Origin: Dermacentor variabilis
Taxonomy: Eukaryota; Arthropoda; Arachnida; Ixodida; Ixodidae
Reading direction: 5' to 3'
Assembly (NCBI RefSeq): GCF_050947875.1
Contig: NC_134573.1
Span: 47,006,115 to 47,070,114, forward strand
Length of the DNA stretch: 64,000 nucleotides
Shown here piece after piece: positions 48,064 to 59,689 of the stretch (its first letter is position 1; the number at the start of each line of letters is the position of its first letter). A program made the translations under genes and the position numbers. The notes under the pieces are model-generated. The model was not told where the DNA came from and did no database searches. It saw only the letters and a program-made list of their open reading frames with translations.

Positions 48064-50989
48064 AAACTCTCTAAGCATTTGGAAGGCTATAATTTGGCCG
48101 TGCTCTAGACGTGTTTGGCCATACTCCAGAACAGGCGACATGGCAGCATGCCGCGGTACTTTCTTTCTTCTATTCGTGCACTTTCCTCGGATGAAAACCT
48201 CAATGGCGCACATCTCGACAAAAGTTGTAGCTCTTACAGTGAAGGCATTTGATTAAGCAATATTGTTGATTCATTTTATTATAATTTGTGTTCCGCAAGA
48301 ATGCCGATAATGGCGCTGCGAAAAATATTAAAGAAACAAACGCCTGTCCCCGCGGACAGACGCTTCCGCTTTTTGGCAGACAACAAGGCGTCCGTGGTGA
48401 AAGCCCGGCAGCGTATGCAAGTATTTGATACCTATCCTGTTGCGATGTCCAAGCTCGCGTTCTCAGGGCCATGTTATGTGGTGAACACACCAAGTGTACG
48501 TCAACAGAACACCGCAGGAACCTTGATATACGAGCCACAAAATTTCCAAACTTGTGCTTCACTGGTCTGCGGCAGAAAATAAATGTGTGCTCAAGATTGC
48601 GGCATTATGCAAAATGTCTATCAGAGACTCAAGGTTTCGGATGAAATGTTTGTGTCCTAAAAGCGTAAACATTTCTAAGCCTACCCAGCGAGGAAGCCCG
48701 CCCGTCCGTCGATCCGTCCGTCCGTCCGTCACGTCAGACGACATCGCATTCAAGATAGGGCCCGCACGAGCGAGCGAATTGGCCTTCCTGCTGCCTCTCG
48801 CTTTAGCGCAAGCTAATCGGCGAGGATGCAGTGCACTCGAAGCTATCAGCACTAGTTATACTCTGTCCCCATCGGCGATCGCATTGAAGATGGTGCATGT
48901 CACGTAGTAAGGACTCGAGCCCTAGACCAAGCACTCCATCTTCTTATACTATTGCCCGTGCCGTTCCTCTTCTCCCTTTGCTTCTGTTCTCCTCTCCGTT
49001 GCCGCCTTTTGGCAATGATCTATGACATCGCTCTGGCGGCCGCGCAATACGCAGCTGCCACTGGAGTACGATTGATCACGTGTGATAATGGCTCGCATCG
49101 AGGAGAGGTAATGTCATGGACCACGTCTACGTACGGGGTCTGCCCAAGGAGAAGCTATTCAATGACGTCGCGTACTACTGCCCGCATCGGCCAGGGTTCA
49201 TGTTCCACGAAGAAGCAGCATCATCCGAGTGCACCATCGTATAAAATGAGGGAACATTGCTGCTGCTCGCCTCTTCGTCGTCTCATGCTCGTCTCAGTTA
49301 ACATACTGGTTTTGAAACCGCGGTTCTCCATTTCGCGATTCTTTCGCGGTCTTTCCCTTCCAGTTATACCATACACAGCAACATACGATAACGAAACTTA
49401 ATGTCATTCGTAGCTATGCTTACGCATCATTCAGGTAAATGCTGCAGGAGATTCCGCGTGTGCATCTTATTGTTCTTTTTAAGTTCTACCCCGATCGTAA
49501 TGCAATTCCCAGGGAATCCAACTGCAGAGATTCTGCTCGCTAACAGCGTGCACCAGTGCAGTAAAACAAGGGCGAACAAAAAGACGCGAAATAAGTGCCA
49601 ACGAAATAAAGGAAGAGCGAGAGTTTAATGAGTACTTTGCAAAGGGAACACGATCATGCCCTCTTTCCGGTTGCGCAATCAATTCCGGCTCATGCAGCCC
49701 GCCAACAAATAGCCTTCGAGATCAACGCCTGTATAACGTAAAACTGCTCCAATCTTACGACCAGAAAATAGGGCTAAACGACAAGGCCAATAGACGGAGG
49801 CGCGCTTTAGTGCTGTTTTCTCCTTGTAATCACCTCCAAATTTCCAGAGCCTGAGCCATTTTGACCTTCCACGGAGGGCTAATGTCTGATTTGGAATAAG
49901 AACAGATCGAAATAGTTTTACGTTATACCGGCCTTGTTTCTGTTACTTTCGGGTGAACCACAGTTGAGGTGTGGATTAAGACGCCACTTATACACAGCAT
50001 CCTTCCTCCGTTTCGTTCTTTCTCACTACGGTTCTGTCATGCATTCAGAAGTCATCTAACATTTCAGTAAGGCTGCTAATTTTGTAATAGCATGAGAATG
50101 CCACGATCGGTAGGAGGGCTTCCAATTGTTTTTAATGGACGCACTTCCCACAATGATGCGTTTGTCAGGACTAATTCAAAGGTACCAGCTGTACGGTCCT
50201 TATCAACAATACGTCGGCTAAGACGCGTTGGTGGTCGGGCCGGAACGCGAACTCTAGGACTGAGCCCAGCTGCACAACTTAATTGGTGCGGTAGCTCCAT
50301 GCCTTGACTCAGCATATCTTAACCACGGTCAGAAAGCTACCGCGCATGGAACATTTCGGCTGAACATATATTTGCAAAGTCACACCTTTCTTTTTTTTCT
50401 GCATGTAGCCGCGCCGTGCTACACAGGACCTCAAGCACTTTGGTCCCACCCAGCTGCTCGTTGCTACTAGGTTTGGTTGCCGCATCCCTGCCGTCTTCCT
50501 ACAACGTGTCCAGCCCTGGTGCTGCATTTCTTGCTGCCTTTTGAAACTCAAAGAAAGTAAGTAGTGCGACAACTAGTGCAGAGAGGATGTTCCGCGTCCA
50601 GCGCCATGGTAGCCAGTGGTGCTGGCTAACGCTCCCGGAGCTAGATTTTGTAGACAAGCGCAAATACACAAGGAAGTGGACGGGGAGACAGCCGTCACTG
50701 TAGCTCAATTCGTAGAGAATTGCATGCGTAATGATCAAGTCATGGATTTGGCTTTGGCGTCCACTTGCGACAAATTGTTTTATAGTCCAATAAATTTATT
50801 TTTTTCCTAATTATCTTCTACATGTCACTTCAAAGAACACTTAGCTTCACCTGCGCCTTCTTGATTTCATTGCTTGTTTGCTTCACGCGGTTCTAACAAT
50901 GATCGATCAGCTAAGTTCCCTATATTCTTCACGCTTATAGAAGCGTACTACATGCACAACATACAAGACATATTAGTCACAGTTGCTCC
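48064..50989. other. Large gene-free interval
   Basis: Only unsupported short ORFs. An imperfect CCGT repeat lies at about 48700-48731. No TE termini were recognised. Confidence 0.4.
48700..48731. repeat. Imperfect CCGT microsatellite
   Basis: Consecutive CCGT units with one or two changes. Confidence 0.8.
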
Positions 50990-51150
50990 ATTATGCCGAT
51001 TCCAATGGGCGTGGAATCAGAAAAGTTTCTGTACCCTGCCTTGGTGCACGTTAAAGAACCCCAGGCGTTCCGAATTACACCCGAATGCCTCCATTCTACG
51101 CTGTCCCTCATAATCCACTGGGCTGTTTAGGGCCGTCAAACCTTGTTAAA
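50990..51150 (+). mobile_element. Ruka-like SINE, 3' part
   Basis: TTGGTGCACGTTAAAGAACC at about 51034 and CCCTCATAATCCACTGGG near 51105 match the 3' half of the SINE. The tRNA head is missing. Confidence 0.7.
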
Positions 51151-52350
51151 TTGAATTACTTTAACCTCTGGCTCAGCTCACAATATTCACCCCGAGCACT
51201 TGAGCAAAACATGTGAAGCCATCGCTTAAATTGTGCAGCCATCCACTACAATTTCAGTTTTTTTTTTCATTGCAACACATTTGTAAAGATTCTGTACGAA
51301 TATTTCATATAAGAAATTCACGCACTAACTTCTCTGGAGGCTGTGTAAGTATGCATAAGCATTGCGCCAATTGCTCGGGTCCACGCGCCCTGGTGTCATT
51401 GTCAATGCCATGAAACTTCATCAGGCCATTACAAACGACAGCGCTGCGGCGACATGAACTCATGCCGACGGTGGGGCGAGGTGCATTATTAGCACAAGCA
51501 AATTACTGCAGCTGGCAGCGCCAGTTGCGCTGATGACGTTCCGATCATTATAAGCTGTTATCGCCCTTTAGCGCCTTATCCATCCGGGTCGAATCATTAT
51601 GACCCGTGATCGAGCGTGTTCCGGCGGCGGCTCTGTATATGGCAGGGCCATGCGGACCGTATCTTGGAAACGATCTCCGACGCGAACAGACAGTTCCGAC
51701 TCTTGATAAACCAACGCGCTATATTATCGCTGCTTCGGATTGGAGGTGCCCGCATCCTTATCTTGAAAGCGATCGGCAAGGAGGGGCTGCGGCGTGTGCT
51801 GAGAATTTCGTGAGCGTTGGGTTCTTGCCACTTCGTTCGCGTTAAAGCTGCAGGCAGCACGAAGGTTAATTAGGTGAATTTCGTCGCTGCCGAGGGCCCT
51901 ATCTGTAGAACGACCGCCTTATGGGACGGATGCTATGCTTTCTATGCTTACCTTTGGTAAGCATAGATATGATTAAGAATTGAAAACGTGTTGAAATGTT
52001 CCGTGTTTCGAATACCTAAAGTAAAGGTGGGCACGGAAGGAACCCGTGGCTTATACTCCATCTCTTATATGCACAGAATTCGGGGGCTGCTTTGTGGCCT
52101 AAATTCTTTTCCCCAGCCTTCGAATAGTTCTGATCCCAGATTTTCTTTTCTCTGGTGTAGCGTAGCCAGCTGGACAAGCCAGTCATCATTGTCACTTAAT
52201 TTAACCGGATTTTTTTTTTAAATTCTCTTCCGTAAAACACTTCCATCGCTTTAGTCTGAAAGCTTGTAGGTGGTGTAGGAACGCTTCTGTAGGGCCTGCG
52301 TACTTATGTTAAGAGGAGGAAGACCACAGTTCTTATTTTTTCTTTTCAAT
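51151..52350. other. Gene-free stretch with a perfect short hairpin
   Basis: TCTATGCTTACC at 51941-51952 pairs perfectly with 51956-51967 around TTT. No gene or TE was recognised. Confidence 0.4.
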
Positions 52351-52594
52351 CCTAATTCTAGTCTAATTCGTTCTTTTTACGTGCGTAACCACGATCTAAT
52401 TACGGGACAGACAGTAGCCGTGGCCTCCAGATTAATTTTCACCACCTGATGTTTTAACGCGCACCAAATTCAAAGTACACGAGCATTTTTTTTTTCTTTA
52501 ATTTCGCGCCAACAAAGTGCGGTCGCCGCGGTTTCATAGAACCCACGACATCGAGCACAACAGCGCAGCGTGATCGCCTCTAAGCCACCCCAGT
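52351..52594 (-). mobile_element. Ruka-like SINE, near full-length
   Basis: On the minus strand a tRNA-like head (GGGTGGCTTAGAGGCGATCA, with GTCGTGGGTTCTATGAAACC as B box) is followed by GCTCGTGTACTTTGAATTTG, then GGTGCGCGTTAAAACATCAG and a 3' end at about 52351. It is the most complete copy of the family in the window. Confidence 0.75.
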
Positions 52595-53429
52595 GAATCT
52601 AATTCGATTCGTGAATCAGCCTTCAGGTGCTAGAGGGGTAGCGCTAATGCCGCTGAAACGTTCGTTCAAAACGACGAAAAGAGCAGCACTTCCCTTCGAG
52701 AAAGACCCGATTGCTTCGAGACCGGGTGATCAATATAAAGTTAAATGCCTGCAGGAGGCACGTGAACCTGCGGCGGCCGTAATCACCCGCATGCGATGCA
52801 CACACAGAATAGAACGGACACCTTTAGTGAAGAACTGTGCGTAGGGCAGCGACCCACTCGAAGAGCCGGGTTTACTGTGATCCTTGGCCGGACAGGGCGA
52901 CTATGCGCGCTGGGCACAGCCGTTGCTTTGTGACGCACACAAACGGCTAGTGCATGCATACATTACAAGCTTGTAAGATCACACACTTAAAACGTGATAA
53001 CGACCGAGTGTATGTCGTGCCCTCGTATAATTCTTTTAAAGGTTACCACTTGGCAATGCACATCTTCATAGCGCAATCCACGAAACTGGAGCTTGTCTAA
53101 TGTGGATGTTGTAATCACCATTTGCACCTTTACCCTGACATTGTCTGCAGATCGAGAAACAGCCACTTTTCTTTCACGTAATCCACGTGAAAGTTGCCTC
53201 GTCGCCTTGCTGTTCATTAATTTCATGTCTCTTAGATGCATTTGCGTTTGCTGGTATAAAACACAGTGGACTGGATCTCTATACTGTGCTCTTTGTGAAA
53301 TGTATGGGAGGACATAATGCACCTAATCTGCTTTTGCAGTACCTTCAAGCTCTAAAGGACCGTCCTAAATATCGCACTAATTCAACCACTGCGATGCCAT
53401 CTTGAGCTACACGTTACACTTGGAACATG
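52595..53429. other. Gene-free stretch
   Basis: No recognised feature. A short inverted pair, CTTTCACGT and ACGTGAAAG, lies near 53170-53192. The sequence just before 53430 may extend the LINE that follows. Confidence 0.35.
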
Positions 53430-54140
53430 TATCATCGGTTTTTTGCAATCTCGGTTGCCACATAACTCTCACTGTTACAGTTAAATATATGGGTTTCACC
53501 TTTTTTTCCGATCTCACTTGGTCCAAACATATTATCCAAATCACTCTTGATATCCCGCACTTGGCTAATTACGTCGTAATCTAGCCTTGCCTCCACCTTC
53601 TGTAAACCTACTCGTATATATAAGAGGTATTCGCGCAAAGCTTGAGTATGCAAATTCCATTTTTGATCATCACCCAATTAACCTAATTAACCTACTTGAT
53701 TCAGTGCAAAGCATACCGCCATTTTCATTATCTCTAAATACTATTGTGAAAGCAGTGCTGCTACCGCCCTCAAATGGATGCTTGACGGTCCCGCGCTCGC
53801 CTCTCGCCGCAAGCGTCTTTCACGGCTTCTTTTATTTCTTAACACTATAAAAAAATATAATTCGTCCTGCGCAACGTATGTCACGCAGCAGCCATCAAAA
53901 CGCCGTTTACCAGCCACGAGTAAGCACCTCAACGACCTAGGGAAAATCATTTTTCTTGCGCACTGCCCCATACTGTAACGGCCTTCCTGCCTGCATCATT
54001 TGATATCGGATCACCTGCAATTCAAATCCTCCATCAAAGAAAATTTTTTCATGTAATCCATTTTGGGTGTACCAATGCTCACCCCTTAGAAATTCCCATC
54101 GACAACCTTTGTAGTATAATAACTAAACATTCAAGCAAAT
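53430..54140 (+). mobile_element. CR1/Jockey-like LINE, RT C-terminal remnant
   Basis: Readable blocks are VKYMGFTFFSDLTWSKHI (about 53485-53540), RAKLEYANSIFDHHPI (about 53634-53680), NLINLLDSVQS and, after a frameshift, RLSPQASFTASFIS-like residues. This order is typical of the thumb region of CR1/Jockey-type RT. Several stops; 5'-truncated. Confidence 0.65.
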
Positions 54141-54367
54141 AAACAAACCAACAAATACACTAGTACCGCGTGTGCATCATGGTGTGTGTATTGTGTCTCG
54201 TGTGTGACCGTCATATGTCCTATGTGTATCATTTCAGTTATCGTTGTATTCACCTGGAATAGCATGCCTGATACGCCGCAAAGCGAACCTCTGTATTTTT
54301 CATTAAAGTGCTTCGCTATCTCTATCTTGTGCACCCTCTACTAACGACATTCACAGTGCTACTTATA

Positions 54368-55260
54368 CCCCTGTCACACGGGCACCCCCGAACTCAGTTG
54401 AGCATGAAGCTCCCTAACGGAGATTGGTGGCCATGGAGTTGCGGCCGTGCTACACGGCTCAGTGCGAGCTTTCAACGGGCGCCGCACGGGATAGAAACGG
54501 CCCTGCTCGCTTACTTCCGAGTGCAACTGTTAAAATATAGGGTCGCCTTTGAAGTAACCTACGTGTATTTTTTTAACGCAGTACGTAATAATATAAAATC
54601 ACAGCGAGAAACATTGCGATACGTTACCGAAAGATTTTTGTTTTCCAAGCATAGCGAAGTTGCAAGCGATGCTGGCCACACTGCGCTCTTGCTTTCATGC
54701 GTGCGCAGTGCGGGTCACGTTGTTGGGCCGGTGCGCTTCGAGTTGTGATGCCGCGGTGTAATCGTACGTGTCTGTGTGTTCGCGACGACAATGCGCCGGG
54801 ATCGCTCATGGTGCGTGTCACCTGGAAAATTTACCCATACGGCTTGAATGACACTACGTGCGGCTCGTGTGCGTATAAAAACAAACGAAATGGCGGAACG
54901 ACGTTTCCCGATGGGGCGTGGCGAAGTATTGGTGCAGAGGGTACAGGCGCTGATGCCCTTAAAACAAATTAAAACTTCCATTATGGGGCAAATATCCCAA
55001 GGCAAAAAAAAATAATTGTGCTAAAATTTATAAAAGAACCAGTTGCGACGATTTTACTAGCGTGGTTTCTCTGCGGAACTGTAGCTACCTGGGAACGAGA
55101 GTACTCCATCCAACCGAAATGGTCTTTGCCGAACTCCCTTCGCCCAAAATCCCCATTTAACTTCCTTGACACAAGCGAGACCATGTGACACGGAGCGCAA
55201 CTCCATTGGATTAAAGACGAGGAAGTTCAATGGAGTTCGCGGGCGCCCGTGTGACAGGGG
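54368..55260. mobile_element. Non-autonomous DNA transposon with long TIRs
   Basis: CCCCTGTCACACGGGCACCC at 54368 is matched by the inverted GGGCGCCCGTGTGACAGGGG at 55260. The match of about 30 bp continues inward to AACTC. Flanks are TATA and TATT. The 893-bp interior has no transposase. The superfamily is not assigned. Confidence 0.8.
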
Positions 55261-55731
55261 TATTATATTGCGTAAACTCTTCCGAGTCCTCGGCCTACTG
55301 CGACGCAAGTGTGTAAGACAGCCTTTATTCTGAGCTGCAGCAAAGGTGATTAAGATTAAACGGTTGTGGGTTCAGCAACACTACAGAAAATATGTTGTGC
55401 GCGTGCTTGCGGAAGAATTCTGACATGATATTTACTACCACAGATAACGTTACACTTTGGAACAATGTTAAAAGTCAACTGAATACAACATAGTTCATAG
55501 AGAAAGCTGCATGTTGCACGTGTTCTGTGCATAGGCACTTGTTTGTCTGTTCGTCTCCAGTGGCTTCTGCATGTGAAGTGCAACAAAAATTAAGCAACCA
55601 TGATTTAATTTAGTGCTGGGGTCAGCCTTTTCCGGGTGCGGATACGCTTAGTTGCCTCGTCGAAAGAATCAAGTCTTTGTCGCTATTTCGCTCGCAGGGG
55701 TCTGTGAAAGATTCTCCGTCCCATAGCCACC
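55261..55731. other. 5' flank of the gene at 55732
   Basis: No TATA box stands out. An acceptor-like TTCGCTCGCAG ends at 55698 and is followed by 33 bp to the start codon, so the start exon may be spliced to an upstream leader. Confidence 0.35.
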
Positions 55732-56640
55732 ATGTCTGAGAAGAATCACACCGCCACCAATAAAAAACGTGCGCGCAACAATGCCCGCCGTGCTTCCACG
55801 TCCAGCAAGCAGCCTTCGAAGTTATCGAGAAGAAAATCCGTGGCCAGCGCGCGTGACACCGACGCAGCCCAAGACGAACAATCGAGAGCGGCCACGGCGG
55901 TGGACGTAGAAGTTACCTCGAAGGGCTTTCCAAAGAAGAAACGAGGAAAGTCGTCCGCAGCTCCCGCCGAGAGCCGTCGCAGTCAATCGTCCGATACCAT
56001 CGATGCAAGCAAGCTCATGAGTTCCGCCATCAAACAGAAACAGCCCGCATTGTCCGCCGATGTCCCCTCGCAGCCTACTGATTCGATGCCCGTAGCCACG
56101 ACCGAGGATTCGGCTTCCGTAGCGCCCGCTCAAGACGCAGAGGTAGCGGCCCTCCCGGCAGTCTCCCACGTCCCACTTGTTGCAGCCCTAGAGGAGCAGT
56201 CATCTGCTGCCAGTCCGGCCAAGCAGCAGGCCACCAAGGACAAGCCAACAACAGCGAGCTCTCAAGTAATGCTCTCAACGTTTGCGGGGCACGTAGACAA
56301 GCAAACCACACCCAAGCCACCCGAAGATGTCAAGGCCGAAAGTGAGGTGTCAGGAGTCGCGGCAGATGGCTCGGGCTCGACGCCTGCCACTCCGATTCCG
56401 TCCGATGCGGGTGGCTGTGCCTCGAAAGAAGATGCGCAACCGGTCTCCGCCGCTGCAGCCCACGTCTCGTCGGCCGCCGGTGCAATGGCGACGATGCTTT
56501 CTCCCCGGCCTGCGAAAGACATTCTCGGCGCTGGCGTGAACTCTGCGCAGGACACGGTGCTCGCCAGCGGCACTCAAGCGGTCACGTCGCCTTCCGAGCC
56601 TCCTCCTGCGCGGGCAATGAGCTTGCGAGACAGGCTGAAG
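55732..56640 (+). CDS. Disordered Ser/Ala/Lys-rich protein, 5' coding exon
   Basis: The ATG sits in a strong Kozak context (GCCACCATGT). The reading frame is open for 326 codons to 56712, but at 56640 the sequence reads GCTGAAG followed by GTGAGC, a near-consensus splice donor. The coding exon probably ends there after 303 codons in phase 0. The protein is low in hydrophobic residues, with basic clusters KKRAR (11-15) and PKKKRGK (67-73) that look like nuclear localisation signals, then a long Ala/Ser/Pro/Thr-rich stretch. It has no recognisable domain. It could be the cytosolic tail of a larger, possibly membrane, protein or a nuclear protein. If unspliced, it ends in LESYDVAATVGA. Two AATAAA signals lie 310-360 bp beyond that stop. 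Confidence 0.6.
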
Positions 56641-56990
56641 GTGAGCAGTATCTTGAGTTCGATCTCACTGCGCTTGGAATCCTATGACGTGGCCGCCACG
56701 GTAGGAGCCTAGCGCAATGATCCTCTCTGAAGTGCCATATCGAAGATGGTCTAGCGGGCGGACGTCTTGAACGTCATAGTCGCGAATGGGCTGCATCGTG
56801 CGATCATACGCAAAGAGTGTAGCGCGCAGATTTGGAGCCTTTACTTGCCACTTTACCTCGTGCGCCAGAAGCTGTTTGGGTGGAGTATGGAAAACTAACT
56901 GCGTTCCGATTACTGGTACAAGAGGTTCTTGAAATAATACATTTCGCGTTGCCTCAAACTTTACATTTCCTTAGCCACTGTGTATTGAAG

Positions 56991-57076
56991 CGCTTTATCG
57001 AGATTTGTTTGTTCGTGCTATGCAATAAACTGGCGCTTTATCGACATTTGTTTGTTCGTGCTATACAATAAACTCC
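56991..57076 (+). terminator. Tandemly duplicated poly(A) signal segment
   Basis: A 43-bp unit (CGCTTTATCGAGATTTGTTT and on) is repeated at 56991-57033 and 57034-57076. Each unit contains AATAAA (57024-57029 and 57067-57072). It may be the 3' end of the gene at 55732 if that gene is not spliced onward. Confidence 0.5.
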
Positions 57077-58363
57077 GCGAACTTTTGCGGCGAGGTGTCT
57101 GTTAGCGGAAGTTCTCTTGTACAGTAATATTTATAGGTTTAGCTGGTTTGGCTGTCACAGGACGCCAACCTAGCGACAATATTTTCAACCCGTTTTAAAC
57201 AATGGCGAAACTCAAGCTGCAGTGGTGTTGACGTAGCAGTTAATTAGCAGCTTGAGAAGTGACGTATTCACTAAAATTGCACAGTTGGCCTAACTAATTC
57301 GATAAGGGTAAGAGCAGTACAACCAAGCAGTTTTCACCAGATATATTTGCTGGAATGCGAAGCGTGGGCCGATTTTATATTCTCATGTTGTCGCGCCCGC
57401 GGCAATGAACTTTTGGTGACGCGCCTTGGTTGCTTAGTAGATTTCGCGTTGTGCTGGCCGTATGTTGATGGGTACGAAATGCAAAAACACTGGTATACCA
57501 TGCATTCGGTGTATGGTAAAAAACGTTGGGGGAGCAAAACTAAGCCACAGTCCCCTACTTCGGCATGCGTCACTAGCAGTTCATAGTTTTGACACGCGCA
57601 ACTCCAGGGGTCCTATAATATATTGCTACAGGTAATTTTATTGCGACAACAATTGCATCAATACTCCAGACGCATTTCTGCCGTCGTCGGCGCCGTGAGG
57701 TTCCGTATGAGTGAAAGCGTGCGAGTGTGCGTCGGCGAACGCGGTTAAACCTCGCGCGCGCGAGCGAGGAACGCGGCCTGGTTTCGTGCCCTCTCCTGTC
57801 GCGAGCGAGCCAGGGGGGTCAGGCGAAGGAGGGGGGTCATTCTTCTCCGGCGGCTGCTACGTTGCCTCGATGTCCTTCTCGACCGCCTCTCCATACAGAG
57901 TGATAACAACTGCGGTGTCTTCTACGGCGTTGGCCACGCAAATCACGGACGCCATACTAGACGTTTTGGCGGACGCCGTACGGATGCATTGCCGGCGCTC
58001 GTGTGTCTTGAAAGCTGTCTGTCACGTGGCTAAAGTGTGCGCCCACGCGGGCCTCATCTTCAAAGCGATCTGCAATGTTTGCATAGTGAGAGTTCCAATC
58101 GGTCGGCCGAAGTGAACAGACGTGTCGTCGGCGCGCTCCGCAACCACCGAGACTACGCGACCTTCACCGACCGCCCTTGACCGCCCTTGCCCGGGCCGCT
58201 TTCGCCGGGAGTCATATGGGAAGCGCCTTTCTCGCCGTTTGCCACCGACTGCCTTTTCTTCCCGGGACTTTGTTGCCGCTCCCCGCGCCTCTACAGCTCT
58301 GAAGCAGTTCCAACGCGGCTGCCCCTGCCGGGGCCATAGGTGCCTTGGCGTGTTTTCTACACC
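57077..58363. other. Gene-free, with a GC-rich block at 57700-58360
   Basis: The GC-rich block is rich in CpG and directly precedes the start codon at 58364. It could be that gene's promoter and leader or part of a repeat. The long plus ORF at 57711-58115 and the minus ORF at 58405-58022 have no recognised domain. Confidence 0.35.
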
Positions 58364-58543
58364 ATGAACCAAGAGCGCCAAACGACCAGCTCTTCCGAGG
58401 CCCATGTTCTAAACGGGCGTGCAAAGGGCCTTCCGCCAATTCGCCGCTCTGTTTCGACGGAGCATTTATCTACTGCATCGTCATCTTCCAACGAGCAGAA
58501 CACGCAATCGGCGACGGAGAACACCGCCGCGCGATATGTATAG
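58364..58543 (+). pseudogene. N-terminal exon of a disordered protein, cut by an RTE insertion
   Basis: ACACCATGAACC gives the start. Translation gives MNQERQTTSSSEAHVLNGRA, then a Ser/Thr/Glu/Asn-rich stretch (STEHLSTASSSSNEQ). From 58533 the DNA is RTE LINE sequence, so only about 57 residues belong to the gene before a chance stop at 58541-58543. The composition resembles a disordered cytosolic tail. What followed has been lost or displaced. No domain is present to name the family. Confidence 0.4.
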
Positions 58544-59514
58544 CAGCTCGACAGCCAGCGTAGTCCTCCATAAAGAAAGCAACAAAATCCCAATGAAGAA
58601 AGGCGTCAGGCAGGGAGATCTGATCTCTCCAATGCTATTCACAGCGTGTTTACAGAAGGTATTCAGATACCTGGATTTGTAAGAATTAGGAATAAGATTT
58701 ACTGGACAATACCATAGTAACATGCGATTCACTGATGATATTGCCTTGGTTAGTAACTCAGGGGACCAATTTGAATGCATGCTCACTGATCTGAATAGGC
58801 AAATCAGAAGAGTGGGTCTCAAAATTATTCTGCAGAAAACTAAAGTAATGTTTAACAGTCTCGGAAGATAACAGCAGTTTACGATAGGTAAACTGCTGTT
58901 CCAGCGAGGCGCTGGAAGTGGTAAGGGAATACATCTACTTAGGACAGGTAGTGATCGCGGATCCGGATCGTGAGACTGCAATAATCAGAAGAATAGAAAT
59001 GGGGTGCGGTGCGTTTGGCAGGCATTCTCAGATCATGAACAGCAGGTTGCCATTATCCCTCAAGAGAAAAGCGTATAACAGCTGTGTCTTACCAGTACTC
59101 ACTCACGGGGCAGAAACATGGAGGCTTACGAAAAGGGTTCTACTTAAATTGAGGACGACGCAACGAGCTATGGAACGAATAATGATGGGTGTAACGTTAA
59201 GTGATAAGAAAAGAGCAGATTGGGTGAGGGAACAAACGCGAGTTAATGACATCTTAGTTGAAATCAAGAAAAAAATTGGGGCATGGGCAGGACATGTAAC
59301 GTGGAGGGAAGATAACCGATGGTCATTAAGGGTTACCGATTGGATTCCAAGGGAAGGGAAGCGTAGCAGGGGGCGAAAGAAGGTTAGGTGGGCGGATGAG
59401 ATTAAGAAGTTTGCAGGGACAACATAGCCATAATTAGTGCTTGACCGGGGTAGTTGGAAAAGTATGGGAGACGCCTTTGCCCTGTAGTGGGCGTAACCAG
59501 GCTGACGATGATGG
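58533..59514 (+). mobile_element. RTE LINE, 5'-truncated copy
   Basis: It starts inside the RT (SSSTASVVLHKESNKIPMKK, then GVRQGDLISPMLF) and ends WVREQTRVNDILVEIKKKIG to EIKKFAGTT. A TGACGATGATGG tail ends it at 59514. The catalytic box is FTDD (58728-58739), where FADD is expected. A stop at 58679-58681, others near 58869, and one close to the C-terminal end make it inactive. Confidence 0.88.
58870..58900. repeat. Hairpin insertion in the RTE copy
   Basis: AACAGCAGTTTAC (58870-58882) pairs perfectly with 58888-58900 around GATAG. The corresponding place in the RTE copy at 30.56 kb lacks the right arm. Confidence 0.92.
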
Positions 59515-59689
59515 ACTTGTTAAAAAAATTTGTATGCTTGAAAAGTGCGTTCGTTCTGCGCTTTGTTTATATATTACATAAAATATTGCAGTAGTTTCTT
59601 CAGAAAAAAAATCTGGCGTAACCGACAAAAAACTCCTATTTTCGCCATGGTAGGGAAAAGGTTAAAATGTGTCTCACCTTTTTTCTATT

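Noticed and set aside
57711..58115. 134-codon ORF in the GC-rich block
   Set aside because: GC-rich DNA lacks stops by chance; the product has no recognisable domain.
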